64,000 nucleotides of DNA. Source: Cystobacter fuscus. Lineage in GTDB: Bacteria; Myxococcota; Myxococcia; Myxococcales; Myxococcaceae. The notes beneath the pieces are model-generated. The model saw only the letters and a list, made by a program, of their open reading frames with translations, was not told the DNA's origin and did not search any database. Shown here piece after piece: positions 8,584 through 16,670 of this stretch (positions within the stretch are counted from its first letter, which is position 1; each line of letters begins with the position of its first letter). Made by a program: the position numbers and the translations under genes. Location: the NCBI RefSeq assembly GCF_002305875.1, contig NZ_CP022098.1:9982001-10046000 (forward strand), written 5' to 3'.

Positions 8584-8847
8584 GACCAGTGCTCCTCTTG
8601 AGTGCGTTGCTCGTGGGGTTTGTTCCCACCATGTGGTGGCGTGCCGCGATCGCGGAGGCCAGACGACCAACGCGCTCGCCCACGGTTTGCGTCTGGACGA
8701 CAATACATGATTCAGAACAGCAAGTCCCGACAGAAATGACTTCCATGCGACGGCGGGCAGCGTCTCGCGCTCATTCGCGTTGGCTGGTTCAAAGCCCGTG
8801 GCTTCCAGGTGCAAGCCACGTGGCCTTCGCGGTGCCACCTCCTCTCG

Positions 8848-10380
8848 TCAGCGGAAGAGCTTGATGAAATCAGCGGTGTTGACCTGCTTCGGTCGAGGCA
8901 GCCACGCCGGCTGATCCGCGCCACGCGGCGACAACACGTTCATGTAGTGGTGGGGTGTGCGAGACAGGGTCACGTTCTCCGTCACGCCCTGGTAGATACC
9001 GAGCGGCGTGAGTGACGTGAAGAGCTGCGGGTCGATCAGCGTGTGCTCCCCACCCGAGCGGAGCGCGGACTCGACATAGCGGGGCTCGAAGAGCCCGAGT
9101 GTCACCGCCCACATCGCGGCGCGCGTGAGCGAGACATGGACGCGGTAGCTGCCCCCCTCCACCGCGCGCCTCGCCAGCGCCGCCATGGCACCCGTCGCGC
9201 CGAGCCACGCGACGAGATAGTCGTTGATGATGGACGTGGGTGGCAGCCGGGGCGCCGCGAGCGTCCCCTCGGCCGCGACCATCCCCGTGACCGTGCCCGC
9301 CACCTGATCGAAGCCGACGCGGTTCTTCCAGGGGCCGTCCTCGCCGTGCGTGCTGACCGTGACGTGGATGAGGCCGGGGCGCACCGCCGTGGCGGCCTTC
9401 AGGTCCACGCCCAGCTCGGCGAGCAGGCCGGGTCGGCGGTTGGCGTAGAAGATGTCGGCGTCGCGCAGCAGCGCGTGCAATTGCCGGCGGCCGTCCTCGG
9501 ACTTCACGTGCAGCCGCGTGGAGCGCACCCCGACGTTCGCCGTCGCGAGCAGGGTGTCCTGCTCCCACTCCATCACGCGCCACACGTTGAGGCAGTCCGC
9601 TCCGAGCGACGCAAGCGACCGGCCGATGCCCGCCCCGGCGATCACATGCCCCATGCCCAGCGCACGCACCCCGGAGAGCGGATGGGTGCCGAACGACGGC
9701 AACGGCTCGGGCGCGGAGTCACCGACCTTCTCGATCTCGATGAGGGGCCGGCTGGCGAGGTACTCGAAGACCTCCGTCGCGACGAACTCGTCCACCGTGC
9801 GGACCTTCGCGAAGACGATGCCGTGCTGCTCCCCGAGCGCCTCGAGTTCGTCCGCGGTGTATCGGGCAATGGCGCGTCCGAGCGCCTTCGGGTTGTCGGC
9901 GCACTCGAGCACCGCGAGCATCCGCGTCTTCAGGCCGGGGTAGATGTTGGCCGGCAGGATGTGGCGTCCGTCCTTCGTGGGATAGAAACCCAGGTACGAG
10001 AAGATGGTCCGGTCCGCCACGTCCGCCGGAAAGCCATTGAGCGTCTCCCACTTCAGCTCCGAGGCGGGCGCGAGCCGGCGGATGGCCTGCCCGAGGTCCA
10101 CGTGGATGTCCTGCCCGAGCCCGCCGCGCATCCGCCAGAGCTTCGCCGCGATGACGGACTGCTGCACGAGCGCGAGCGACGCCGCGCCACCGAGGCGCAG
10201 GTTGCTCGGCATGAGCGGATCGCACTTGTCGAAGCGGATGGTTCCCCCGCAGTCCTCCGGGGTGAAACCGAGCGGCGCGAGCATGGCACGCAGCGCTTCG
10301 TGCAGGTCGAAGGTATCGGTCGTCGCGCGCTCGTGTACGCCCTTCAGCATCGCCGCGCGCAGCTGTTCCACGTTCGTCAT
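8848..10380 (-). CDS. Family III CoA-transferase (CaiB/BaiF type), two-part
   Basis: Family III enzymes move CoA between carboxylic acids through an aspartyl-CoA intermediate. The 510-residue protein is longer than the usual 380-400. Its first part (about 60-200) has a CaiB-like core (LRLGGAASLALVQQSVIAAK, GQDIHVDL). The segment that normally opens the family appears only at about residue 240 (LSGVRALGMGHVIAGAGIG), followed by LGADCLNVWRV, RPGLLAELGVDLK and a second core (VAWLGATGAMAAL, YRVHVSLTRAA). It thus looks like an internal duplication or circular rearrangement, as in some fused CoA-transferases. The catalytic Asp could be in either VDLGQA or DYLVAW; I cannot decide. It stands alone on the minus strand. 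The substrate is unknown. Confidence 0.75.
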   Translation of the reverse strand: MTNVEQLRAAMLKGVHERATTDTFDLHEALRAMLAPLGFTPEDCGGTIRFDKCDPLMPSNLRLGGAASLALVQQSVIAAKLWRMRGGLGQDIHVDLGQAIRRLAPASELKWETLNGFPADVADRTIFSYLGFYPTKDGRHILPANIYPGLKTRMLAVLECADNPKALGRAIARYTADELEALGEQHGIVFAKVRTVDEFVATEVFEYLASRPLIEIEKVGDSAPEPLPSFGTHPLSGVRALGMGHVIAGAGIGRSLASLGADCLNVWRVMEWEQDTLLATANVGVRSTRLHVKSEDGRRQLHALLRDADIFYANRRPGLLAELGVDLKAATAVRPGLIHVTVSTHGEDGPWKNRVGFDQVAGTVTGMVAAEGTLAAPRLPPTSIINDYLVAWLGATGAMAALARRAVEGGSYRVHVSLTRAAMWAVTLGLFEPRYVESALRSGGEHTLIDPQLFTSLTPLGIYQGVTENVTLSRTPHHYMNVLSPRGADQPAWLPRPKQVNTADFIKLFR

Positions 10381-10448
10381 GGTCTTCTCCCGTCTCCAGT
10401 CCTGAAGAGGTCCGGTGTCGCAAGCGTTGACTGGACCTGATCCACGTC

Positions 10449-10476
10449 ACCGGTTCAAGCCCGGTCGGACTCTCCA
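10449..10476 (+). other. tRNA 3'-end-like fragment (T-arm, acceptor 3' strand, CCA)
   Basis: ACCGG-TTCAAGC-CCGGT (10449-10465) is a perfect T-arm with a seven-base loop. It is followed by seven bases CGGACTC, one discriminator base T and CCA at 10474-10476, exactly the spacing of a tRNA 3' end. Upstream, AGGTCCG at 10408-10414 can pair with the acceptor strand at six of seven positions. However, only 34 bases separate it from the T-arm, and no good D- or anticodon arm forms. It is best read as a decayed tRNA or an attachment-site remnant. Confidence 0.45.
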
Positions 10477-10541
10477 CCGGTCTGGCGAAAAGGCCGGGGA
10501 GCCTGGTGCGGGGCTGGCATCCGGCCCCCCTCGCCGACGCG

Positions 10542-11570
10542 TCAGCGAGAGCCCATGTGCCGGGCGATGAGCGCCTCCGCCTCGGCGGGGTGGCGCTTGC
10601 ACTCGAGCAGCGCGCGGAGCACGAGCGGCACGACGATCGTCGCATCCGACTCGATGACGAACATGGGCGTGGTCTCGGTGAGCTTGTCCCAGGTGATCTT
10701 CTCGTTGGGCGTGGCGCCGGAGTACGAGCCGTACGAGGTCGTCGAGTCGCTGATCTGGCAGAAGTACGCCCACGGCTTCACGGGCTGGGCGAGGTCGTAC
10801 TTGATGGACGGCACGACGCAGATGGGGAAGTCCCCGGCGATGCCACCGCCGATCTGGAAGAAGCCGATGCCCTCGCCCGCGGAGAGCTCCTGGTAGCGGT
10901 CGTAGAAGTCCGCCATGTACTCGATGCCGGACTTGACGATGCTGGCGTGGCACTCGCCCGAGCGCACGTACGAGGCGAAGATGTTGCCGAAGGTGGAGTC
11001 CTCGTAGCCCGGCACGACGATGGGCAGCTTCGCGCGCGCGGCCGCGAGCAGCCAGCACTCCTCGGGGTTGCCCTCGTGGGAGGAGGGAGGAATCGCCTGG
11101 ATGACCTCGTAGAAGTACTCGTGCCAGAAGCGGCGCTCGCCACCCTCCGTGGCGCGCTGCCACATGGGCACGATGATCTTCTCGACGGCACGGAACGCCT
11201 CGTCCTCGGGGATGCTCGTGTCGGTGACGCGGCGCATCCGGTCGGCGAGGATCTGCGTGTCCTTCTCCTTGGTGAAGTAGCGGTAGTCCGGGAAGTCCTT
11301 GTAGCTGTGGTGGGCGACGAGCCGGAAGAGCGACTCCTCGAGGTTGGCGCCGGTGACGGAGAGGCCATGGATGAGGCCGGCGCGGATGGCGGGAGCGAGG
11401 GTGATGCCGAGCTGGGCGGAGGACATGGCCCCGGCCACGGCCCAGAACATGCGGCCACCCGCGGAGATGTGGCGCCAGTAGGCGAGGAGCGCGTCGCGCG
11501 TGGCGCGGGCGTTGAAGTTCTTGTAGTTGCTCAGGACGAAGTCGAGGACGGGGAGCTGGGCGTCGGACAT
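10542..11570 (-). CDS. Deoxyhypusine synthase-family protein (bacterial subgroup)
   Basis: The 342-residue protein matches the NAD-dependent deoxyhypusine/homospermidine synthase fold. Visible segments are SAGGRMFWAVAGAMSSAQLG, a Rossmann-like core, GYEDSTFGNIFASYV, FFQIGGGIAGDFPICV and SYSGATPNEKITWDKL. The reaction in characterised members moves the aminobutyl group of spermidine to an acceptor. The imine-forming lysine of eukaryotic enzymes sits just after the GGG turn. Here that place reads GGGIAGD, with no lysine, so a different amine reaction is likely. Bacteria lack eIF5A, and the EF-P in this window is a separate protein. The start at 11570 has AGGAG upstream. Divergent from the pirin gene. 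Confidence 0.8.
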   Translation of the reverse strand: MSDAQLPVLDFVLSNYKNFNARATRDALLAYWRHISAGGRMFWAVAGAMSSAQLGITLAPAIRAGLIHGLSVTGANLEESLFRLVAHHSYKDFPDYRYFTKEKDTQILADRMRRVTDTSIPEDEAFRAVEKIIVPMWQRATEGGERRFWHEYFYEVIQAIPPSSHEGNPEECWLLAAARAKLPIVVPGYEDSTFGNIFASYVRSGECHASIVKSGIEYMADFYDRYQELSAGEGIGFFQIGGGIAGDFPICVVPSIKYDLAQPVKPWAYFCQISDSTTSYGSYSGATPNEKITWDKLTETTPMFVIESDATIVVPLVLRALLECKRHPAEAEALIARHMGSR

Positions 11571-11773
11571 GGGAGGCGTCTCCTGAAACGGCACGGGTGG
11601 GAACCCGGACGACGCCACTACGACCAACGCCATCCGAGGACGCCCTACGGTCACGACGTCGCGTCGCGCCGCCATCGGAGCGTCGAATGGCTGGGCGGAG
11701 AGCTAGCACGAATCCCATGGGTGGAACAATGCGTCCCGAAGTGGGCGCCTAGTTCACGAGGGGTCTCGCCCAC

Positions 11774-11807
11774 ATGATGTCTGTCAGACAAGGAGACACG
11801 ACATCAT
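11774..11807 (+). promoter_or_regulatory. Nested palindromes over the pirin start region
   Basis: ATGATGTC (11774-11781) and GACATCAT (11800-11807) are exact complements. The right arm includes the first bases of the start codon at 11806, and the ribosome site AGGAG (11791-11795) lies between the arms. Inside is a second palindrome, TGTCTG-T-CAGACA (11778-11790), of the kind bound by TetR-type repressors. Either an operator or an RNA hairpin hiding the start is possible; the sequence does not separate the two. Confidence 0.45.
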
Positions 11808-12501
11808 GATGATCGTTCGGAATTCAGAAGCGCGCGGCCATGCGAACCACGGGTGGTTGGATTCCCATCACACCTTCTCGTTCGGGGACTACTTCGACCC
11901 GTCCGCCATGGGCTTCCGTGCCCTGCGCGTCATCAACGAGGACCGGGTGGCCGCGCGCAGCGGCTTCGGCACGCACCCCCACCGGGACATGGAGATCATC
12001 ACCTACGTGCTCGACGGCCAGTTGGAGCACCGCGACAGCCTGGGCTCGGTGGGCGTGCTGCGCGCGGGAGAAATGCAGCGGATGACGGCGGGCACGGGCG
12101 TGCGACACAGCGAGATGAACAACTCGGACGAGGAGGTGCACTTCCTGCAGATCTGGATCCTCCCGGAGCGCAAGGGGCTGACTCCCGGCTACGAGCAGAA
12201 GGAGTTCCCGCTCGCGGAGCGCCAGGGCAAGTTCCGGCTGGTGGTGTCCCCCGAGGGGCAGGACGGCTCGTTGAAGGTGCACCAGGATCTGCGGCTGTAC
12301 AGCACCGTGCTGGGCCAGGGAGAGAAGACGGAGTACACCCTGGCGCCAGGGCGGCACGCGTGGCTGCAGGTGGCGCGCGGCGCGGGCACGCTCAACGGCG
12401 TGGCGCTCAAGGCCGGTGACGGCGTGGCCGTGTCCGAGGAGTCCCGGCTGGAGCTCTCCGCGACCGAGCCGCTCGAGGCCCTGCTGTTCGATCTGGGCTG
12501 A
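11806..12501 (+). CDS. Pirin family bicupin protein
   Basis: The 231-residue protein is a typical bacterial pirin of the YhhW/quercetin 2,3-dioxygenase-like type. An N-terminal cupin carries the metal motif THPHRDMEIITYVLDG (about 56-71), with a further His and Glu in GTGVRHSEMN. A second, metal-free cupin fills the C-terminal half, and the protein ends at the usual length. Members bind Fe(II) and either oxidise flavonols or act in redox-linked regulation; which applies here is not visible. ATG at 11806 follows AGGAG after ten bases; the adjoining ATG-ATG gives two possible starts. The upstream palindromes suggest dedicated regulation. Confidence 0.88.
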   Translation: MMIVRNSEARGHANHGWLDSHHTFSFGDYFDPSAMGFRALRVINEDRVAARSGFGTHPHRDMEIITYVLDGQLEHRDSLGSVGVLRAGEMQRMTAGTGVRHSEMNNSDEEVHFLQIWILPERKGLTPGYEQKEFPLAERQGKFRLVVSPEGQDGSLKVHQDLRLYSTVLGQGEKTEYTLAPGRHAWLQVARGAGTLNGVALKAGDGVAVSEESRLELSATEPLEALLFDLG

Positions 12502-12530
12502 GCCGGATGCAAACGAAATGCGGCCGAGGG

Positions 12531-13199
12531 CTACGACGTGACGCGCGCGAGCGAGAAACCGTCGTAGCCCTTGCTGCCCACGGTCTGGATGGCGGTGGCG
12601 CTCACCCGCGGCTCGGCGGCGACGCGCTCGTAGAAGCGGCGCACGCCCTGGACGCTCGCCTCGGGGCTCGAGGAGTCGAGCACCGCGCCCTTGCGCACGA
12701 CGTTGTCCGTGACGATGACGCTCCCCACGCGCGAGAGCTTGAGCGCCCACTCGAAGTAGTCCGCGTTGTGCTCCTTGTCCGCGTCGATGAAGGTCAGGTC
12801 GAATGGACCCACCTTCTCCGCCGCGAGCTGGGGCAAGAGATCGAGCGCACTGCCCAGACGGACCTCCACGAGGTGCGAGAGGCCGGCACGCTCGATGTTG
12901 GCGCGCGCGAGCTCGGCGTGCTTGGGCTGGAACTCCAGGGTGATCAGCCGGCCATCCTTGGGGAGCGCCCGCGCGAGCCAGATGGTGCTGTATCCGCCCA
13001 ACGTGCCGATCTCCAGGATGGTGCGCGCCCCCTGCACCTGGGCCAGCAGCATCAGCAGCTTGCCCTGGTTGGGCGACACGTTGATGGCGGGCAGACCCGC
13101 CCTGGCACTGGCCTCGAGTGCCTCATCCAGGGCCGCTTCCGGCGGCACCAGATGGTCGGTGATGTAGCGGTCGACCGCGGTCCACTTTTCCTGAGTCAT
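12531..13199 (-). CDS. SAM-dependent O-methyltransferase (class I, CCoAOMT-like)
   Basis: The 222-residue protein has the family-3 O-methyltransferase layout. An N-terminal helical pair (VDRYITDHLVPPEAALDEAL) is followed by NVSPNQGKLLMLL, the SAM motif ILEIGTLGGYSTIWLA (about 60-75), the acidic strand FDLTFIDADKEHNADYFEWA and DNVVRKGAV, which supplies the metal-binding Asp-Asn. These enzymes methylate catechol-like hydroxyls with Mg2+. The substrate is unknown. ATG at 13199 is the start that matches the family; the open frame further upstream has no family sequence. Convergent with the pirin gene, 29 bp apart. A link between pirin dioxygenase activity and catechol methylation is possible but speculative. 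Confidence 0.88.
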   Translation of the reverse strand: MTQEKWTAVDRYITDHLVPPEAALDEALEASARAGLPAINVSPNQGKLLMLLAQVQGARTILEIGTLGGYSTIWLARALPKDGRLITLEFQPKHAELARANIERAGLSHLVEVRLGSALDLLPQLAAEKVGPFDLTFIDADKEHNADYFEWALKLSRVGSVIVTDNVVRKGAVLDSSSPEASVQGVRRFYERVAAEPRVSATAIQTVGSKGYDGFSLARVTS

Positions 13200-13358
13200 G
13201 GGTCCTCGCTGAACAGGGTGTCGGAAGGGCCCCCATGAAAGGACCTGACGCGGGATTCGTCCACCCGCCCCCGCCGCGCTCAGTAGTCGTCCAAGGACCA
13301 CGGATTACACTTCCTTGAACTCCGTCGCCGTGGGGCAGCCAGGTGATGGCACCGCGCC

Positions 13359-14021
13359 TCATCCACCCCGGGAAGGCGCGATCGGGGCGGCATCCGTCCC
13401 CAGCCGTCTTTTCAGTTCCGCGAGCGCGGAGCGTCCCGGGCCATTGCACGCGATCACGTCCACGATGGTGGCGGAGGGGATGGCACGCGCGAGCAACACC
13501 CCATTGGGAGCGCGGAAGATGCGCAGCCCCGAGGCCCGGAGGCGCGCGGGGGAGATGACCAGCAGCACATCCACACCGGCGCGCTTGCCCACCTTCGAGT
13601 CCACCGCGGCGGCCAGGTGGACGTGGGTGCGCGCCGCGGAATGGATACCCTCTCCGGAGAGGATGGCGCGCGCGGCGGCTACGGACGTACCGTGGTAGAG
13701 GGGCGCATCTCCGAGCACTTCGTCCCAGCTGCGCTCCAGCCCGTCGAGCGTCACGGGGGTGCCCTCCAGGGAGTGTCCCTGCACGGCGCGCACCTGCTTG
13801 CCCCGCACCTCGTAGCGCGACTTGTTGTTCTCCGCGACCACCTCGTCGAGTTCCTCACGAGACAGCCCCGTCATCCGCAGCACCTCGCCGATGAGGGCAA
13901 AGCCCGCGGAGTCCATGACGAGGCCCATCTCCCGGGCGCCGTGGCGCAACAACCATGAGAGCTTCTTCGATTTCCTGGCGAGCGCCTGGAGTTCCTTCTC
14001 CGGGCGGCGTGAACTGGCCAT
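13359..14021 (-). CDS. kptA: RNA 2'-phosphotransferase (Tpt1/KptA)
   Basis: KptA removes an internal 2'-phosphate from RNA using NAD+, giving ADP-ribose 1'',2''-cyclic phosphate. The 220-residue protein has all family blocks: KLSWLLRHGAREMGL (20-34), a winged-helix part, RYEVRGKQVRAVQGHS (69-84) with the catalytic Arg/His, LYHGTSVAAARAIL (108-121) and RTHVHLA (131-137). Bacteria lack the tRNA splicing that makes the eukaryotic substrate, so its bacterial substrate is an open question; 2'-phospho ends from RNA repair are one idea. No RtcB or ligase gene is adjacent. Start ATG at 14021, preceded by AAAGGAAG. Divergent from the LysR gene. Confidence 0.9.
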   Translation of the reverse strand: MASSRRPEKELQALARKSKKLSWLLRHGAREMGLVMDSAGFALIGEVLRMTGLSREELDEVVAENNKSRYEVRGKQVRAVQGHSLEGTPVTLDGLERSWDEVLGDAPLYHGTSVAAARAILSGEGIHSAARTHVHLAAAVDSKVGKRAGVDVLLVISPARLRASGLRIFRAPNGVLLARAIPSATIVDVIACNGPGRSALAELKRRLGTDAAPIAPSRGG

Positions 14022-14096
14022 GACCGTTCTTCCTTTCTTCCGAGGAGGAACACTAGCCGACCCCCTCCCCGCCCACGAATCGGGACTTCCCACCAG

Positions 14097-14115
14097 CTAT
14101 CGAGGAAACGGATAG
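14097..14115 (+). promoter_or_regulatory. Candidate LysR-type operator (ATC-N9-GAT)
   Basis: CTATC (14097-14101) and GATAG (14111-14115) form a dyad with nine bases between, matching the T-N11-A / ATC-N9-GAT pattern bound by LysR proteins. It ends eight bases before the LysR start codon, in the 102-bp space shared with kptA, so autoregulation and control of kptA are both possible. Confidence 0.4.
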
Positions 14116-14123
14116 TTCCACTC

Positions 14124-14978
14124 ATGGAAACGGATGGGCTTCGCGCCCTGGTGGCGTTCGCGGAGGCTGGCTGCAATCTGACGCTCGCGGGGCGCGCCAT
14201 CGGGCTGTCCCAGCCAGCGGTGCATGCGCGGCTGCAAGGGGTGGCGCGAGCGCTGGAGATCTCCCTCTACGAGCGGCGGGGCCGGCGCCTCCAGCTCACC
14301 CCGGATGGAACGCGCGTGCTCGCCTGGGCGCGTGACGTGCTCGAGCGTGAGCGAGCCCTGCGCGTGGAGCTGCGACAGGGACACGCGGAGGAGCGGGTGG
14401 TGCTCGCCTGCGGAGAGGGAGCCCTGGTGCATGTGGTGGCCGAGCGCGTCGCTCCGCTGCTTCGCGAGCGGACCGGAGTGCTCTCCTTCCTCGTGCTGGA
14501 TGGCCCCGCCGCTGTCGCCGCCGTGGAGCGCGGCTCGGCGCACCTGGCGGTGGTGGCCGGGCCCGCGTCCAGTCCCCCGGGGCTCCGCTCGCAACCGCTC
14601 GTCACCGCCTCGATGTTGGCCGTGGCTTCCCGGCAACACCCGCTGGCACGGGCGGGACGCGAGGTGGAGGTGCGGGCACTACTCGAGCACCGGCTCCTGG
14701 TGCCTCCGCTCGGCCGCGCCCTGCGCGCCACCCTGGAGGACGCCGCCGCGGCCCATGGACGGACCCTCGAGGTCGCCGCGGAGGTGACCGGCTGGGAGGC
14801 GGTCTGCCGGCTCGCGACGTTGGGGGTGGGAGTGGGAGTGATCAACGACGTGGTGGCCACCCCGGGCCTCGCACGCCTGTCCGTGCGCGGCCTTCCCCCG
14901 GTAACCTACCGGTTGCTGATGCGGCGTGGACGCGGCACTCGGCTCGCGGAGGAGGTGGTGCGGACCCTGCTCGGCTGA
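14124..14978 (+). CDS. LysR family transcriptional regulator
   Basis: The 284-residue protein has the LysR winged helix-turn-helix at its start (LRALVAFAEAGCNLTLAGRAIGLSQPAVHARL in outline, residues 6-37). The linker helix follows, then a substrate-binding domain in two lobes from about residue 90. The HTH carries a slightly unusual NLTLAGRAIG in place of the common FTRAAERLH. The effector is unknown. It is transcribed away from kptA with a dyad just upstream, the usual arrangement for a LysR regulator controlling its divergent neighbour. This would make kptA the likely target, but that is inference from layout. Confidence 0.85.
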   Translation: METDGLRALVAFAEAGCNLTLAGRAIGLSQPAVHARLQGVARALEISLYERRGRRLQLTPDGTRVLAWARDVLERERALRVELRQGHAEERVVLACGEGALVHVVAERVAPLLRERTGVLSFLVLDGPAAVAAVERGSAHLAVVAGPASSPPGLRSQPLVTASMLAVASRQHPLARAGREVEVRALLEHRLLVPPLGRALRATLEDAAAAHGRTLEVAAEVTGWEAVCRLATLGVGVGVINDVVATPGLARLSVRGLPPVTYRLLMRRGRGTRLAEEVVRTLLG

Positions 14979-15049
14979 CCACACGTCAGATGGGATAGGG
15001 TTCCGCTCGAAACACGAATGGCTCGAACAGGAATGGAGCACGAACGAGC

Positions 15050-15586
15050 ATGTGGAAGAACTCGCCCCCCGACACCGCGGAAGTCATGGCGACGGTCAGG
15101 GCCGTGGCCGAACAGAAGTGGAAGGAGTCACTGGCTCCGAGGAACGCGAATCCGGCCGATGCCACATTCATCGGCTGGAGGACCTATATCAGCGACCCCT
15201 TTCCGCTGACGTGGCCGTCCGTGGAGGGGACTCTTGTTTTCTACGCTCTCGCACGGGGCATGAATCCCCTGGTGCTGCGGGACGGGGAGTTCGTGGGTCC
15301 CACCTGGGCCAGGATGACCTACTCGCTCCAGGACAAGAAGACCGAGCTCACGCTCCTGGACGTCCGACTCGAGTCTCGCGGAGTCCAGGGAGTACGCCCC
15401 CTGCGGCAAGAGGAACTCGAGATTCTGAAGTTGAAACCGCTGGATTCCCTGCTGGGTTCGCGGGAGGCAGCCGCGGATCAGAAGCTCAAGTCTTATTACT
15501 GTCTTCAGCTCTCGCTCGGAAACATCCCGTCCGAAGCAGTCACTGCTCATACGGCATTCTTCAAATGGCTCGACTGTAGAGACTAG
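15050..15586 (+). CDS. Hypothetical protein
   Basis: The 178-residue protein has no signal peptide, membrane helix or motif I recognise. It is mildly acidic/basic mixed with a tryptophan-rich first half (FIGWRTYISDPFPLTWPSVE) and a Leu/Lys-rich middle (RQEELEILKLKPLDSL). The start at 15050 is an ATG without a strong ribosome site. Codon choice in the last third (for example consecutive TCT TAT TAC TGT CTT) is less GC-biased than in neighbours, hinting at recent acquisition. It sits between two LysR genes and points toward oxyR, with its stop 34 bp before the oxyR stop. A cytoplasmic accessory protein is all that can be said. Confidence 0.5.
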   Translation: MWKNSPPDTAEVMATVRAVAEQKWKESLAPRNANPADATFIGWRTYISDPFPLTWPSVEGTLVFYALARGMNPLVLRDGEFVGPTWARMTYSLQDKKTELTLLDVRLESRGVQGVRPLRQEELEILKLKPLDSLLGSREAAADQKLKSYYCLQLSLGNIPSEAVTAHTAFFKWLDCRD

Positions 15587-15620
15587 AGCACTGACGAGGT
15601 GACGGGAGCGCAGGCGTGTC

Positions 15621-16547
15621 TCAGCTCCGCTTCGCCGCCTCGCGCCTCCCGGGCCACGCCGCGCGCATCGTGTCCGCGAGCGCCCGGAGCGCCCCGGCCC
15701 GAGGGTAGCCCGGCCGCCACACGAGGGCGAGGATGCGGCTCGGAGACGGAGTCAGGGGCCGCACCTCGAGCTGGCCAAACCGGTTCTCGAGGGGCACCGA
15801 GAGCGCGGGCAGCAGCGTGATGCTCCCCTCGCCCGACATCACCATCTGCGCCAGCGTGGTGAGGCTCGTCGCGCGGAAGTCCACCTCGCGCGCGCCCACG
15901 CGGGTGCACAGCGCGAGCGCCTGGCTGCGAAAGCAGTGCCCATCCTCCAGCAGCAGCACGTTCTCCTCGTCGAGGTCACGCAGCTGCACCTGCTTCTTCT
16001 TCGTCAGCGGATGACCCGGAGGCAGCGCGACGACGAAGGCATCCTCCGCGATGACGGTCTGCTCCACGTCCCCCAGCTCCGGATCCAACGCCACCAGGGC
16101 CGCGTCCAGCCTCCCCTCCTCCAGCCCGCGCACGAGCAGCTCCGTCTTCTCCTCGCGCAGCCGCAACCGCATGCGGGGGTATTGCTTCGTCACCGCCGGA
16201 ATCACCTCGGGCAACACGTAGGGCGCCACGGTGGGGATGACGCCCAGTTGCAGGGGGCCCGCGAAGGGATCCGACAGGCGCGACGCGGCCGAGAGGATGT
16301 CCCCCGCCTCGGTGAGCACGCGGCGGGCGCGGGACACCAGCTCCTCGCCCGCCTGGGTCAACATGACGCGGCGCTTGTCGCGCTCGAAGAGCTTCACCCC
16401 GAGCACGTCCTCCAACTGCTGGATCTGCGCGCTCAGGGCGGGCTGCGACACGTGACAGCGCTCGGCCGCCTTGCGGAAGCCGAGCACGTCGGCGACGGCG
16501 ACGACATATTCCAACTGCCGCAGGGTCAGGTCGTTCAGGGAGGCCAT
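15621..16547 (-). CDS. oxyR: Peroxide-sensing LysR regulator OxyR
   Basis: OxyR activates antioxidant genes once H2O2 makes a disulfide between two cysteines. The 308-residue protein has a typical LysR HTH (residues 5-35, with AAERCHVSQPALSAQI). Its regulatory domain contains GHCFRSQALALC, giving C205 and C214 at the spacing of the E. coli redox pair C199/C208. The segment VIPTVAPYVLP is also typical. It is divergent from catalase with a 123-bp gap that contains an OxyR-like dyad just upstream of the oxyR start, so autorepression and catalase activation from one site are expected. High confidence from cysteine context and neighbourhood. Confidence 0.93.
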   Translation of the reverse strand: MASLNDLTLRQLEYVVAVADVLGFRKAAERCHVSQPALSAQIQQLEDVLGVKLFERDKRRVMLTQAGEELVSRARRVLTEAGDILSAASRLSDPFAGPLQLGVIPTVAPYVLPEVIPAVTKQYPRMRLRLREEKTELLVRGLEEGRLDAALVALDPELGDVEQTVIAEDAFVVALPPGHPLTKKKQVQLRDLDEENVLLLEDGHCFRSQALALCTRVGAREVDFRATSLTTLAQMVMSGEGSITLLPALSVPLENRFGQLEVRPLTPSPSRILALVWRPGYPRAGALRALADTMRAAWPGRREAAKRS

Positions 16548-16560
16548 GGCTCCGGGAAGT

Positions 16561-16581
16561 TTGATAGGAACAGGCTATCAA
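16561..16581 (+). promoter_or_regulatory. OxyR-type binding site between oxyR and catalase
   Basis: TTGATAG (16561-16567) and CTATCAA (16575-16581) are exact complements with seven bases between, giving the ATAG-N7-CTAT core of the OxyR half-site. A weaker copy with ATCG...CGAT at 16586-16596 continues the helical phase, as needed for a tetramer. It is 13 bases upstream of the oxyR start and upstream of the presumed catalase promoter. Confidence 0.72.
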
Positions 16582-16599
16582 GTCCATCGGAACGATGTC

Positions 16600-16629
16600 T
16601 TGGCCCGTTCAGACCGGACTCTCTACCTT
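16600..16629 (+). promoter_or_regulatory. Possible catalase promoter
   Basis: TTGGCC (16600-16605) and TACCTT (16624-16629) are spaced by 18 bases, about 20 bases downstream of the OxyR dyad. This is where a class-I-activated promoter would lie. Both boxes are imperfect, so the call rests mainly on position. Confidence 0.3.
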
Positions 16630-16670
16630 GAGGGACATCCACGGCGGACTTCCCGCCCACCCCAGGAGAG

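Noticed and set aside
8770-8812. tRNA-like stretch around GGTTCAAAGCCC
   Set aside because: The T-stem has a mismatch and a G-T pair, the distance to CCA is wrong, and no acceptor partner was found.
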